21,448 bases of DNA, from the NCBI GenBank assembly GCA_002315285.1, contig DCGR01000030.1, forward strand, positions 1-21,448, given 5' to 3'. Of the stretch, positions 15,593-21,448 are shown one piece after another (positions within the stretch are counted from its first letter, which is position 1; every line of letters starts with the position of its first letter). The translations under genes and the position numbers were made by a program. The DNA is from Bacteroides sp. UBA1773. Its GTDB lineage: Bacteria > Bacteroidota > Bacteroidia > Bacteroidales > Bacteroidaceae. The notes below the pieces were generated by a model, which worked only from the letters and a program-made list of their open reading frames with translations, was not told the origin of the DNA and ran no database searches.

Positions 15593-16179
15593 AGAGATTA
15601 GTTTGTTTGTGTTGGACACTTGTGCCACTGATGCTGATGGCCCAGCCTAAGGTGTCGTTCGATAAGGATGAAGCGAAATTCGGTGATATACTTTGGAAAA
15701 AACCGGTGACGGCGACTTTTCATGTCACCAATACGGGAAACAAACCACTGGTGATAACAAATGTCACTACCTCGTGTGGATGTACAGTGGCATCGTGGAC
15801 GATGGAACCTATCCAGCCTGGCAATGAGGGACTGGTGATGGCTACTTTTGATGCCAAACAGTTGGGACGTTTCATCAAGTCGGTGGGCATTTACTGCAAT
15901 GCAGCTGATAAGCCTATCTATCTGAAGATATCTGGAACCGTGAAGGAAACGATGTTGGAACCAAAGGTAGAGGAGTCCAAGGTGATGAAGGAAGAACCTC
16001 AAGAGGTGCTTTCGCCAGAGGAAACAAAGGCAAGAGCCAAGGCCGAAGCCAAAGAGGCAAAGCGGAAGGCCAAAGAGGAGAAACGCAAGGCTCGGGAGTT
16101 GGAGAAACAACAAAGGAAACAAAATAAAACGAAGAATTCATGGAACATCCTGAAAATGATAAAGAGTATCAAGGATTGA
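15589..16179 (+). CDS. DUF1573 protein with charged coiled tail
   Basis: 196 residues. The signal peptide (MKRLVCLCWTLVPLMLMAQ) is followed by a DUF1573 domain (about 22-115), an immunoglobulin-like fold common in Bacteroidetes exported proteins. Its signature is FGDILWKKPVTATFHVTNTG, then TSCGCTVASW with Cys63 and Cys65, and a final strand IYLKISGTVKE. From about residue 125 the sequence turns into an extended Lys/Glu/Ala-rich helix (KAEAKEAKRKAKEEKRKA) to the C-terminus. The function of the family is unknown. It overlaps the macroglobulin gene upstream (ATGA) and, by 40 bases in another frame, meaB downstream, so translation is probably coupled on both sides. Confidence 0.87.
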   Translation: MKRLVCLCWTLVPLMLMAQPKVSFDKDEAKFGDILWKKPVTATFHVTNTGNKPLVITNVTTSCGCTVASWTMEPIQPGNEGLVMATFDAKQLGRFIKSVGIYCNAADKPIYLKISGTVKETMLEPKVEESKVMKEEPQEVLSPEETKARAKAEAKEAKRKAKEEKRKARELEKQQRKQNKTKNSWNILKMIKSIKD

Positions 16180-17237
16180 CAGTCAATGCAGGCATAGAGC
16201 AGCCTGCTACGGTGAACCCTTATCTGGCTAATCGGAAGCGGGTACATAGGCATCACTTTACTCCAGGCGAATATGTGGAAGGCATTGTCAAGGGAAATGT
16301 CACTGTCTTGGGGCAGGCTGTGACCCTTGTGGAAAGCCTGTTGCCGGAACATCAGGCTGTGGCGCAGGAGGTGATAGAGAAATGTCTGCCTTATTCGGGC
16401 AATTCTGTACGCATAGGCATCAGTGGTGTGCCTGGGGCAGGTAAGAGCACCAGTATTGATGTGTTCGGACTGCATGAACTGGAGAAAGGGGGAAAACTGG
16501 CTGTACTTGCCATCGACCCTTCCTCGGAACGTTCGAAAGGGAGTATCTTGGGCGATAAGACCCGTATGGAGAAACTATCAGTGCATCCCAACGCATTCAT
16601 TCGTCCCAGTCCATCGGCTGGCTCTTTGGGTGGTGTGGCTCGTAAGACCCGTGAAACCATCACGCTGTGTGAGGCGGCCGGTTTCAACAAGATATTTGTT
16701 GAGACCGTCGGCGTAGGACAGAGCGAAACGGCCGTCCACTCCATGGTCGATTTCTTCCTGCTCATTCAGTTGGCAGGCACTGGCGATGAGTTGCAGGGCA
16801 TCAAACGTGGCATCATGGAGATGGCTGACGCCATTGTCATCAACAAGTGCGATGGCAGTAACATAGAGAAGGCGCAACTTGCTGCCAGTCATTTCCGGAA
16901 TGCCCTTCATCTGTTCCCATTGCCCGATTCGGGCTGGATGCCGAAAGTGTTTACTTATTCGGGGTTCTATGGGTTAGGCATCAAGGAAATTTGGGACATG
17001 ATAGACGAATATGTGCGGTTTGTGAAGGAGAACGGGTATTTCGAGTATCGTCGCAACGAACAAGCCAAATATTGGATGTACGAAACCATCAACGAACATC
17101 TGCGCGACAGTTTTTATCAGAACGAAACCATCGCCACGCTGCTTGCCCAAACGGAAAATGATGTGTTGATGCACAGATACACTCCATTTGTTGCTGCAAA
17201 GAAATTATTGGATACATATTACGAATTATTGAAATGA
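16140..17237 (+). CDS. meaB: MeaB GTPase, methylmalonyl-CoA mutase chaperone
   Basis: 365-residue G3E-type GTPase that loads cobalamin into methylmalonyl-CoA mutase and protects it from inactivation. Visible parts are Walker A GVPGAGKST with Lys102, AVLAIDPSSERSKGSILGDKTRM, FIRPSPSAGSLGGVARKTRE, the switch region VETVGVGQSE, and the base-recognition motif INKCDG. The C-terminal helices match the MeaB/ArgK family. The mutase subunits are not in this window; in Bacteroidales they serve propionate production from succinate. The start at 16140 lies inside the DUF1573 gene and suits the family's N-terminus; the stop overlaps cmk as ATGA. Confidence 0.94.
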   Translation: MEHPENDKEYQGLTVNAGIEQPATVNPYLANRKRVHRHHFTPGEYVEGIVKGNVTVLGQAVTLVESLLPEHQAVAQEVIEKCLPYSGNSVRIGISGVPGAGKSTSIDVFGLHELEKGGKLAVLAIDPSSERSKGSILGDKTRMEKLSVHPNAFIRPSPSAGSLGGVARKTRETITLCEAAGFNKIFVETVGVGQSETAVHSMVDFFLLIQLAGTGDELQGIKRGIMEMADAIVINKCDGSNIEKAQLAASHFRNALHLFPLPDSGWMPKVFTYSGFYGLGIKEIWDMIDEYVRFVKENGYFEYRRNEQAKYWMYETINEHLRDSFYQNETIATLLAQTENDVLMHRYTPFVAAKKLLDTYYELLK

Positions 17238-17923
17238 AGAAGATTACGATAGCCATTGATGGATTCTCATCATGCGGCAAGAGCACCATGGCCAAGGATT
17301 TGGCCCGGCAGGTAGGTTATGTGTATGTGGATACGGGCGCAATGTACCGCGCTGTCACACTCTATTGTATTGAGCATAATCTTGTTGCCGATGGAAAAGT
17401 GAATGTTGATGTGTTGAGGAGACAGATGGGGCAGATACACATCTCGTTCCAGTTGAACGGGCAAACAGGATGTCCGGATACGTACCTGAATGGCTTGAAG
17501 GTAGAAGACCGCATCCGCGGCATGGAAGTGTCGGCACTGGTGAGCACTGTGGCGGCACTCGACTTCGTGCGTGAGGCCTTGGTGAGACAGCAGAAACAGA
17601 TGGGTGCCGACAAGGGGGTTGTGATGGACGGCCGTGACATTGGTACAGTGGTGTTTCCCGATGCTGAATTGAAGGTCTTTGTCACTGCCAGTGCCGAGGT
17701 GCGTGCACAACGCCGATATGACGAGTTGCAGGCCAAGGGCGAGGATGCTTCATTCGAGGAGATTCTGCAGAATGTGCAACATCGTGATTATGTCGATCAG
17801 CACCGTGAGGTGAGTCCGCTTGTGCAGGCTGCCGATGCTGTGGTGCTCGACAACAGTCACATGAGCATTGCTGAACAGAATGAGTGGCTGATGAATCAGT
17901 TTATGCAAGCATTGGAAAAGTGA
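17234..17923 (+). CDS. cmk: Cytidylate kinase
   Basis: 229 residues, standard length. It phosphorylates CMP and dCMP with ATP. The N-terminus IAIDGFSSCGKSTMAKDLA carries the P-loop (Lys16), followed by YVDTGAMYRAVTLY for CMP binding, VSTVAALDFVREALVRQQ, the central MDGRDIGTVVFPDAELKVFV with the Asp-Arg pair, and the lid segment ASAEVRAQRRYDELQAKG. It sits between meaB and ispH with four-base overlaps at both ends (ATGA and GTGA). Confidence 0.97.
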   Translation: MKKITIAIDGFSSCGKSTMAKDLARQVGYVYVDTGAMYRAVTLYCIEHNLVADGKVNVDVLRRQMGQIHISFQLNGQTGCPDTYLNGLKVEDRIRGMEVSALVSTVAALDFVREALVRQQKQMGADKGVVMDGRDIGTVVFPDAELKVFVTASAEVRAQRRYDELQAKGEDASFEEILQNVQHRDYVDQHREVSPLVQAADAVVLDNSHMSIAEQNEWLMNQFMQALEK

Positions 17924-18777
17924 ACATTGAGATAGATGCCTCGTCAGGTTTTTGTTTTGGGGTGACAACCGCCATACAAAAGGCAGAGAATCAGCTGATT
18001 GAGAACAGGCAGTTGTATTGCTTGGGCGACATTGTGCATAATGGACAGGAGTGCGAACGGTTGACACAGATGGGGCTACACACCATCACTCATGCCGAAA
18101 TGGCCGACTTGCATCATGTGCGGGTATTGTTGCGAGCCCATGGAGAACCGCCCGAAACGTATGCATTGGCTGCCCGAAACGACATTGAACTGGTCGATGC
18201 CACTTGTCCGGTAGTGTTGCAGCTGCAAAAGCGTATCCGTCGGGAATACGAGCAGAATGCCGACGCACAAATCGTGATATTTGGGAAAAATGGACATGCA
18301 GAGGTTCTCGGATTAGTGGGGCAGACAGATGGAAGGGCTTTGGTGATAGAAAACCTTGAAGAGGCTTCGCGACTCGACTTCTCGCGTCCCATTCGCCTGT
18401 TCTCGCAAACCACCAAATCATTGGAAGAGTTTTGGCAGATTGTTTCCTATATCAAGTCGCATATTGGCGAAGGCGTGAGTTTTGGGTATCAGGACACCAT
18501 TTGCAGGCAAGTGGCGCATCGGATGGAGAACATCCGTAGGTTTGCTTCCACTCACGATGTCATCTTTTTCGTAAGCGGGCAGAAAAGCTCGAATGGGAAG
18601 GTACTGTTTGAGGAATGTAAGAAGACGAATTCTCAAACATATCTCATCGCGCATCCTAATGAAATAGATTCTTCCTTGCTCTCACCCGGCGACTCTGTAG
18701 GCATTTGCGGTGCCACCTCTACACCCAAGTGGCTCATGGAAAATTGCAAAAAAAAACTCGAAACGTTTGCGCTATAA
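17920..18777 (+). CDS. ispH: 4-hydroxy-3-methylbut-2-enyl diphosphate reductase
   Basis: Last enzyme of the MEP isoprenoid pathway, an iron-sulfur protein turning HMBPP into IPP and DMAPP. From the GTG at 17920 it has 285 residues. The three cluster cysteines fall at Cys12 (SGFCFGV), Cys96 (DATCPVV) and Cys195 (QDTICRQ), almost the same numbering as E. coli IspH. LLRAHGEPPE and SGQKSSNGK supply the substrate-binding His and Ser-Ser-Asn. The GTG start is preferred over an ATG at 17884: it overlaps the cmk stop as GTGA and puts the first cysteine at the family position, while the longer form adds 12 unrelated residues translated from cmk sequence. No terminator is seen before the tonB promoter. 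Confidence 0.95.
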   Translation: MNIEIDASSGFCFGVTTAIQKAENQLIENRQLYCLGDIVHNGQECERLTQMGLHTITHAEMADLHHVRVLLRAHGEPPETYALAARNDIELVDATCPVVLQLQKRIRREYEQNADAQIVIFGKNGHAEVLGLVGQTDGRALVIENLEEASRLDFSRPIRLFSQTTKSLEEFWQIVSYIKSHIGEGVSFGYQDTICRQVAHRMENIRRFASTHDVIFFVSGQKSSNGKVLFEECKKTNSQTYLIAHPNEIDSSLLSPGDSVGICGATSTPKWLMENCKKKLETFAL

Positions 18778-18796
18778 AAAATATTGGTTATTTTTG
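18766..18796 (+). promoter_or_regulatory. Promoter of the TonB-type gene
   Basis: TTTG at 18766-18769, 19 bases, then TATTTTTG at 18789-18796: a full Bacteroidetes promoter. The -33 box lies inside the last codons of ispH. Transcription would start near 18802, inside the palindrome that follows, leaving a leader of about 45 bases. Confidence 0.75.
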
Positions 18797-18797
18797 C

Positions 18798-18815
18798 GGC
18801 GTGAATGTTCACGCC
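18798..18815. promoter_or_regulatory. Perfect palindrome over the tonB transcription start
   Basis: GGCGTGAA and TTCACGCC are exact inverted repeats around TG, starting one base after the -7 box. It could be an operator or a stable hairpin at the 5' end of the mRNA. No U run follows, so it is not a terminator. Confidence 0.5.
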
Positions 18816-18846
18816 AAAGTATTATTAACAACAAAACATTTAACAA

Positions 18847-19530
18847 ATGGAAGTTAAGAAATCCAAGAAAGCAGACCTCGAAGGTAAGAAATCGACTTGG
18901 CTGCTTGTCGGCTACGTGCTTATCTTAGCTATCTTGTTTGTAGCGTTCGAATGGAGTGAGCGCGACATGAAGGTAACTACGGATACGGGTATTGCCGATG
19001 TTGTGTTTGAAGAAGAAATGATTCCTATTACAGAGCAGGAACAGAAGGTAACACCTCCACCTCCAGAAGCACCGAAAGTGGAGGAAGTGCTCGAAATCGT
19101 TGAGAACGATGCCAATGTGGAGGAAAGCACCATTCAGGCATCCGACGATATGGATAAAGCTGTGGAAATCAAGTACGTGGCTCCAGTCGTAGAGGAAGAG
19201 GATCCTGAAGAACAGCAGATTTTCCAGATTGTGGAGGAAATGCCCGAATTCCCTGGTGGTATGGCAGAGTGTCTGAAGTTCTTGGCCAAGAACCTGAAGT
19301 ATCCCACCATCGCTCAGGAAAACGGTGTGCAGGGTCGTGTCATCATCCAGTTCGTTGTCAACAAGGACGGTTCCATCGTTGAACCCGTTGTGGCCCGTGG
19401 TGTTGACCCATACCTCGACAAGGAAGCACTTCGCGTGGTTTCTACCATGCCTAAGTGGAAACCTGGGAAGCAGCTTGGTAAGGCAGTACGTGTAAAATAC
19501 ACCGTGCCTGTAACATTCAAGCTCCAGTAA
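18847..19530 (+). CDS. TonB family energy-transducing protein
   Basis: 227 residues. A basic N-terminus (MEVKKSKKADLEGKKS) and one membrane helix (about 17-35) anchor it in the inner membrane with the rest in the periplasm. The middle is acidic and only briefly proline-rich (VTPPPPEAPKVEEV, near 60). The C-terminal TonB domain (about 140-227) has the Bacteroidetes pattern MPEFPGGMAECLKFLAKNLKYP, GVQGRVIIQFVVNKDGSI, MPKWKPGKQLGKAVRVKYT. It would pass ExbB/ExbD energy to outer-membrane receptors such as SusC; no receptor or exbBD gene is in the window. Own promoter and terminator make it a single-gene unit. Bacteroidales carry several TonB paralogues, so I give no symbol. Confidence 0.93.
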   Translation: MEVKKSKKADLEGKKSTWLLVGYVLILAILFVAFEWSERDMKVTTDTGIADVVFEEEMIPITEQEQKVTPPPPEAPKVEEVLEIVENDANVEESTIQASDDMDKAVEIKYVAPVVEEEDPEEQQIFQIVEEMPEFPGGMAECLKFLAKNLKYPTIAQENGVQGRVIIQFVVNKDGSIVEPVVARGVDPYLDKEALRVVSTMPKWKPGKQLGKAVRVKYTVPVTFKLQ

Positions 19531-19548
19531 TCAAATTATCACACATGG

Positions 19549-19575
19549 GAGGCTGCCTCACGGGCAGCCTCTTTT
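19549..19575 (+). terminator. Rho-independent terminator after the TonB-type gene
   Basis: GAGGCTGCC at 19549-19557 pairs perfectly with GGCAGCCTC at 19563-19571 around a five-base loop, followed by TTTT. It lies 18 bases after the stop codon. Confidence 0.9.
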
Positions 19576-19599
19576 GGTTCAATCCAATCTTGTTCCGTT

Positions 19600-20574
19600 A
19601 TGAAAACTTATGCATCCAATGAGCTTCGCGCTCTGGTTGAAGAATATCTGGCTTCAATGCCTTATTCGCGTCCTCCTCAAGGCTTGTATGCCCCGATCGA
19701 ATATGTGCTGGGTCTGGGAGGCAAACGCATTCGGCCCGTTTTGATGTTGCAGGCCTATAATCTGTATCGCGAGGATGTCAAGGCCATTCTTCCCCAAGCA
19801 GTAGGGCTTGAGACTTACCATAATCATACACTTCTGCATGATGACTTGATGGACAATGCCGACATGCGTCGTGGAAATCCTACGGTTCATGTGAAGTGGG
19901 ATGCTAACACCGCCATTCTCTCGGGCGATGCGATGCTTGTCTTGGCATATCGGTTGATGAACACCTCGCTGCATTGCCCTGCGGTGATGGAAGAGTTTGT
20001 TGAGACTACCATGCAAATCTGCGAGGGTCAGCAGTGGGATATGGAGTTTGAGACACGTGATGATGTCACAGTGGAAGAGTACATAGAGATGATTCGCTTG
20101 AAGACCTCAGTTCTTTTGGCCGCCGCTTTGAAGATTGGAGCCATGTTGGCAGGTGCACCGACCTCTGATGTGGACAAGTTGTATCGGATAGGGACGTGTA
20201 TGGGGTTGGCTTTCCAGTTGCAGGACGACTTTCTCGATGTATATGGCGATGTGAATGTGTTTGGCAAGAACATTGGCGGCGACATCCTTTGCAACAAGAA
20301 GACCTATATGCTGATACAAGCCCAGAAGAAGGCTTCGCCGGAACAACGCGGAGAGTTGACCCGCTGGATGGGCCGCGACGACTATGAGCCAGCGGAGAAG
20401 ATTGAGGCCTTTACGCGGATTTACGACGTGTTGCATGTCGGTAAGGATTGCCAGACACTCATCGACTCGTATTATGCAGAAGGACTGTCGCTGCTTTCCG
20501 GCTTGTCAGTGCCGGCCGACCGATTGGCCACATTGCGCCAATATGTGTGCAGTTGGATTAAGCGCGACAATTGA
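19600..20574 (+). CDS. Polyprenyl diphosphate synthase
   Basis: 324 residues, trans-isoprenyl diphosphate synthase family. It condenses IPP, supplied by IspH chemistry, with an allylic diphosphate. LGLGGKRIRPVL binds IPP. The first aspartate-rich motif is LLHDDLMDNADMRRG (Asp81, Asp82, Asp85) and the second is LQDDFLDVYGD (Asp209, Asp210, Asp213), both bind magnesium. The first motif is DDxxD without the two-residue insertion of bacterial FPP synthases such as E. coli IspA, so the product may be geranylgeranyl or a longer chain; this cannot be read reliably from sequence. It starts 25 bases after the tonB terminator with no good promoter box visible, and ends one base before tatD. Confidence 0.92.
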   Translation: MKTYASNELRALVEEYLASMPYSRPPQGLYAPIEYVLGLGGKRIRPVLMLQAYNLYREDVKAILPQAVGLETYHNHTLLHDDLMDNADMRRGNPTVHVKWDANTAILSGDAMLVLAYRLMNTSLHCPAVMEEFVETTMQICEGQQWDMEFETRDDVTVEEYIEMIRLKTSVLLAAALKIGAMLAGAPTSDVDKLYRIGTCMGLAFQLQDDFLDVYGDVNVFGKNIGGDILCNKKTYMLIQAQKKASPEQRGELTRWMGRDDYEPAEKIEAFTRIYDVLHVGKDCQTLIDSYYAEGLSLLSGLSVPADRLATLRQYVCSWIKRDN

Positions 20575-20575
20575 T

Positions 20576-21343
20576 ATGATCGATACACATACCCATTTGT
20601 TCGATGAACCTTTCCGCGACGATTACCATGAGGTGGTCCGTCGTGCGCTCGATGCTGGTGTCACCCGCATGTACATGCCCAATATCGACGACACCACTAT
20701 TGTGCCTCTGCTCGATGCTTGTGCGGCTTATCCGCAGCATTGTTTTCCTCTGATAGGATTCCATCCTACCTCGGTCAATGCCGATTACACCCCCGACCGC
20801 TTGCTTCGCGTGAAGCAGGAGCTTCGGCCGGGGCATCCGTATGCAGGGATTGGTGAGGTCGGCTTGGATTTATATTGGGACACGACCTACCGGCTCCAAC
20901 AACAGCGAGTGTTCGATGAACAAATCCAGTGGGCTTTGGAGTGGAATCTGCCCCTTGTCATCCATTGTCGTGAGGCCTATCGTGAGCTCTTCGAGGTGTT
21001 GGCCCCTTATAAGCATGTTGCGTTGCGCGGCATCTTTCATAGCTTTACGGGAACTGCCGATGAGGCTGTGGAATGTTTGGACTATGAGCATTTCATGCTG
21101 GGTGTGAATGGTGTGGTTACCTTCAAGAAAAGTCATTTGCCTGCATTGTTGAGGAGTGTTGTCCCTCTGGAACGTGTCGTGTTGGAAACCGATTCGCCCT
21201 ACCTTGCGCCCACTCCGCATCGTGGACAACGAAACGAAAGTGCCTATGTCCGGTTTGTGGCCGAAAAACTGTCCGAAGTGTACGAAATTGATGTTTTGCA
21301 GGTCGAAAAGCAGACAAATGATAATGCTTTTCACGTTTTTTGA
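20576..21343 (+). CDS. tatD: TatD family metal-dependent deoxyribonuclease
   Basis: 255 residues, the usual size. TatD is a cytoplasmic metal-dependent nuclease (3'-5' exonuclease) linked to DNA repair and RNA clean-up. Metal-site motifs are visible: IDTHTHLFD at the start, GIGEVGLDLYWD with the metal Glu, LVIHCREAY, IFHSFTGTADEAV, and VLETDSPYLAPTPHRGQRNES near the end. The start at 20576 is set by the MIDTHTH motif, which must be N-terminal, and lies one base after the preceding stop; the longer in-frame extension to 20384 only shadows the upstream gene. No clear terminator follows. Confidence 0.95.
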   Translation: MIDTHTHLFDEPFRDDYHEVVRRALDAGVTRMYMPNIDDTTIVPLLDACAAYPQHCFPLIGFHPTSVNADYTPDRLLRVKQELRPGHPYAGIGEVGLDLYWDTTYRLQQQRVFDEQIQWALEWNLPLVIHCREAYRELFEVLAPYKHVALRGIFHSFTGTADEAVECLDYEHFMLGVNGVVTFKKSHLPALLRSVVPLERVVLETDSPYLAPTPHRGQRNESAYVRFVAEKLSEVYEIDVLQVEKQTNDNAFHVF

Positions 21344-21361
21344 ATTTATTTGGAAAAAAAC

Positions 21362-21391
21362 TTTGCTGTTAACAAAAAATATCGTAATTTG
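21362..21391 (+). promoter_or_regulatory. Promoter in front of the tRNA gene
   Basis: TTTG at 21362-21365 is followed after 19 bases by TAATTTG (21385-21391), one base short of TAnnTTTG. Transcription would start near 21398, about 30 bases before the mature tRNA 5' end. Confidence 0.55.
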
Positions 21392-21429
21392 CAGCCGTTT
21401 TTGAACGGTGAGAGTAAAAAACCTTAAAA

Positions 21430-21448
21430 GGAGAGATGCTCGAGTGGT
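21430..21448 (+). tRNA. Partial tRNA gene, probably tRNA-Ser, cut by the window end
   Basis: GGAGAGATGCTCGAGTGGT matches the acceptor 5' strand and D-arm start of bacterial tRNA-Ser genes (GGAGAG acceptor, then the CGAGTGGT D-arm typical of type II tRNAs). Anticodon and 3' half lie beyond the window, so the isotype is inferred. tRNA-Leu has a similar D-arm, but GGAGAG favours Ser. Confidence 0.72.

Noticed and set aside
17884..17919. ATG start of ispH twelve codons upstream
   Set aside because: The added residues are a shadow of cmk; the GTG at 17920 gives the family's cysteine spacing and a standard four-base overlap.
20384..20575. Extended tatD start inside the polyprenyl synthase gene
   Set aside because: TatD proteins begin at the metal-binding M-I-D-T-H-T-H motif, which is encoded from 20576.
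1..21448. CRISPR arrays, insertion sequences, integrases, phage genes
   Set aside because: No regular direct repeats with spacers and no transposase or integrase motifs were found on either strand by reading.

Overview
The window looks like a chromosomal segment of a Bacteroidales bacterium, most likely of the Prevotella group. Four things point there: promoters of the Bacteroidetes type (TTTG, 19 bases, TAnnTTTG) in front of several genes; protein families typical of the phylum (fimbrillin-like lipoprotein, DUF4833, thioester-less alpha-2-macroglobulin, Bacteroidetes-type TonB); scarce Shine-Dalgarno sequences; and moderate GC content. No phage, integrase, intact insertion sequence or CRISPR array is visible.

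Layout. (1) 1-2434: a 44-residue peptide gene, then a large surface-type lipoprotein with a fimbrillin-like N-terminal part and an M64 (IgA-protease family) metallopeptidase domain, closed by a strong terminator. The DNA is visibly more AT-rich here than in the rest of the window. (2) 2435-2717: noncoding stretch with a GC-richer, structured-looking block that could be a dispersed repeat. (3) 2718-6456, minus strand: four-gene operon, in transcription order a DUF4833 protein, a ThuA-like protein, a secreted protein of unknown function, and a MATE transporter fused to a GHKL-ATPase-like N-terminal domain. The MATE gene carries a one-base frameshift as written. (4) 6457-8139, plus strand: divergent promoter region, then a TPM-domain membrane protein and LemA. 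(5) 8273-9020: upp with its own promoter and terminator. (6) 9076-18777: a tightly packed plus-strand run of CE15-type glucuronoyl esterase, alpha-2-macroglobulin-like protein, DUF1573 protein, meaB, cmk and ispH. From the macroglobulin gene to ispH every junction overlaps (4, 40, 4 and 4 bases), which suggests translational coupling. (7) 18766-19575: tonB-type gene with its own promoter, a palindrome over the predicted transcription start, and a terminator. (8) 19600-21343: a polyprenyl diphosphate synthase and a TatD nuclease, one base apart. (9) 21362-21448: a promoter and the first 19 bases of a tRNA, most likely tRNA-Ser, cut by the window end.

How the genes fit together. Much of the window is housekeeping: pyrimidine salvage and CMP phosphorylation (upp, cmk), isoprenoid synthesis (ispH and the polyprenyl synthase), cobalamin-enzyme support (meaB) and DNA/RNA repair (tatD). 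The rest serves the cell envelope: M64 lipoprotein, macroglobulin-like protein, TonB, the TPM/LemA pair, MATE transporter and esterase. The least explained parts are the peptide plus M64 pair with an HExxxH zinc motif, the GHKL-MATE fusion in an operon of poorly known periplasmic proteins, the structured block at 2435-2600, and palindromes in three promoter regions.
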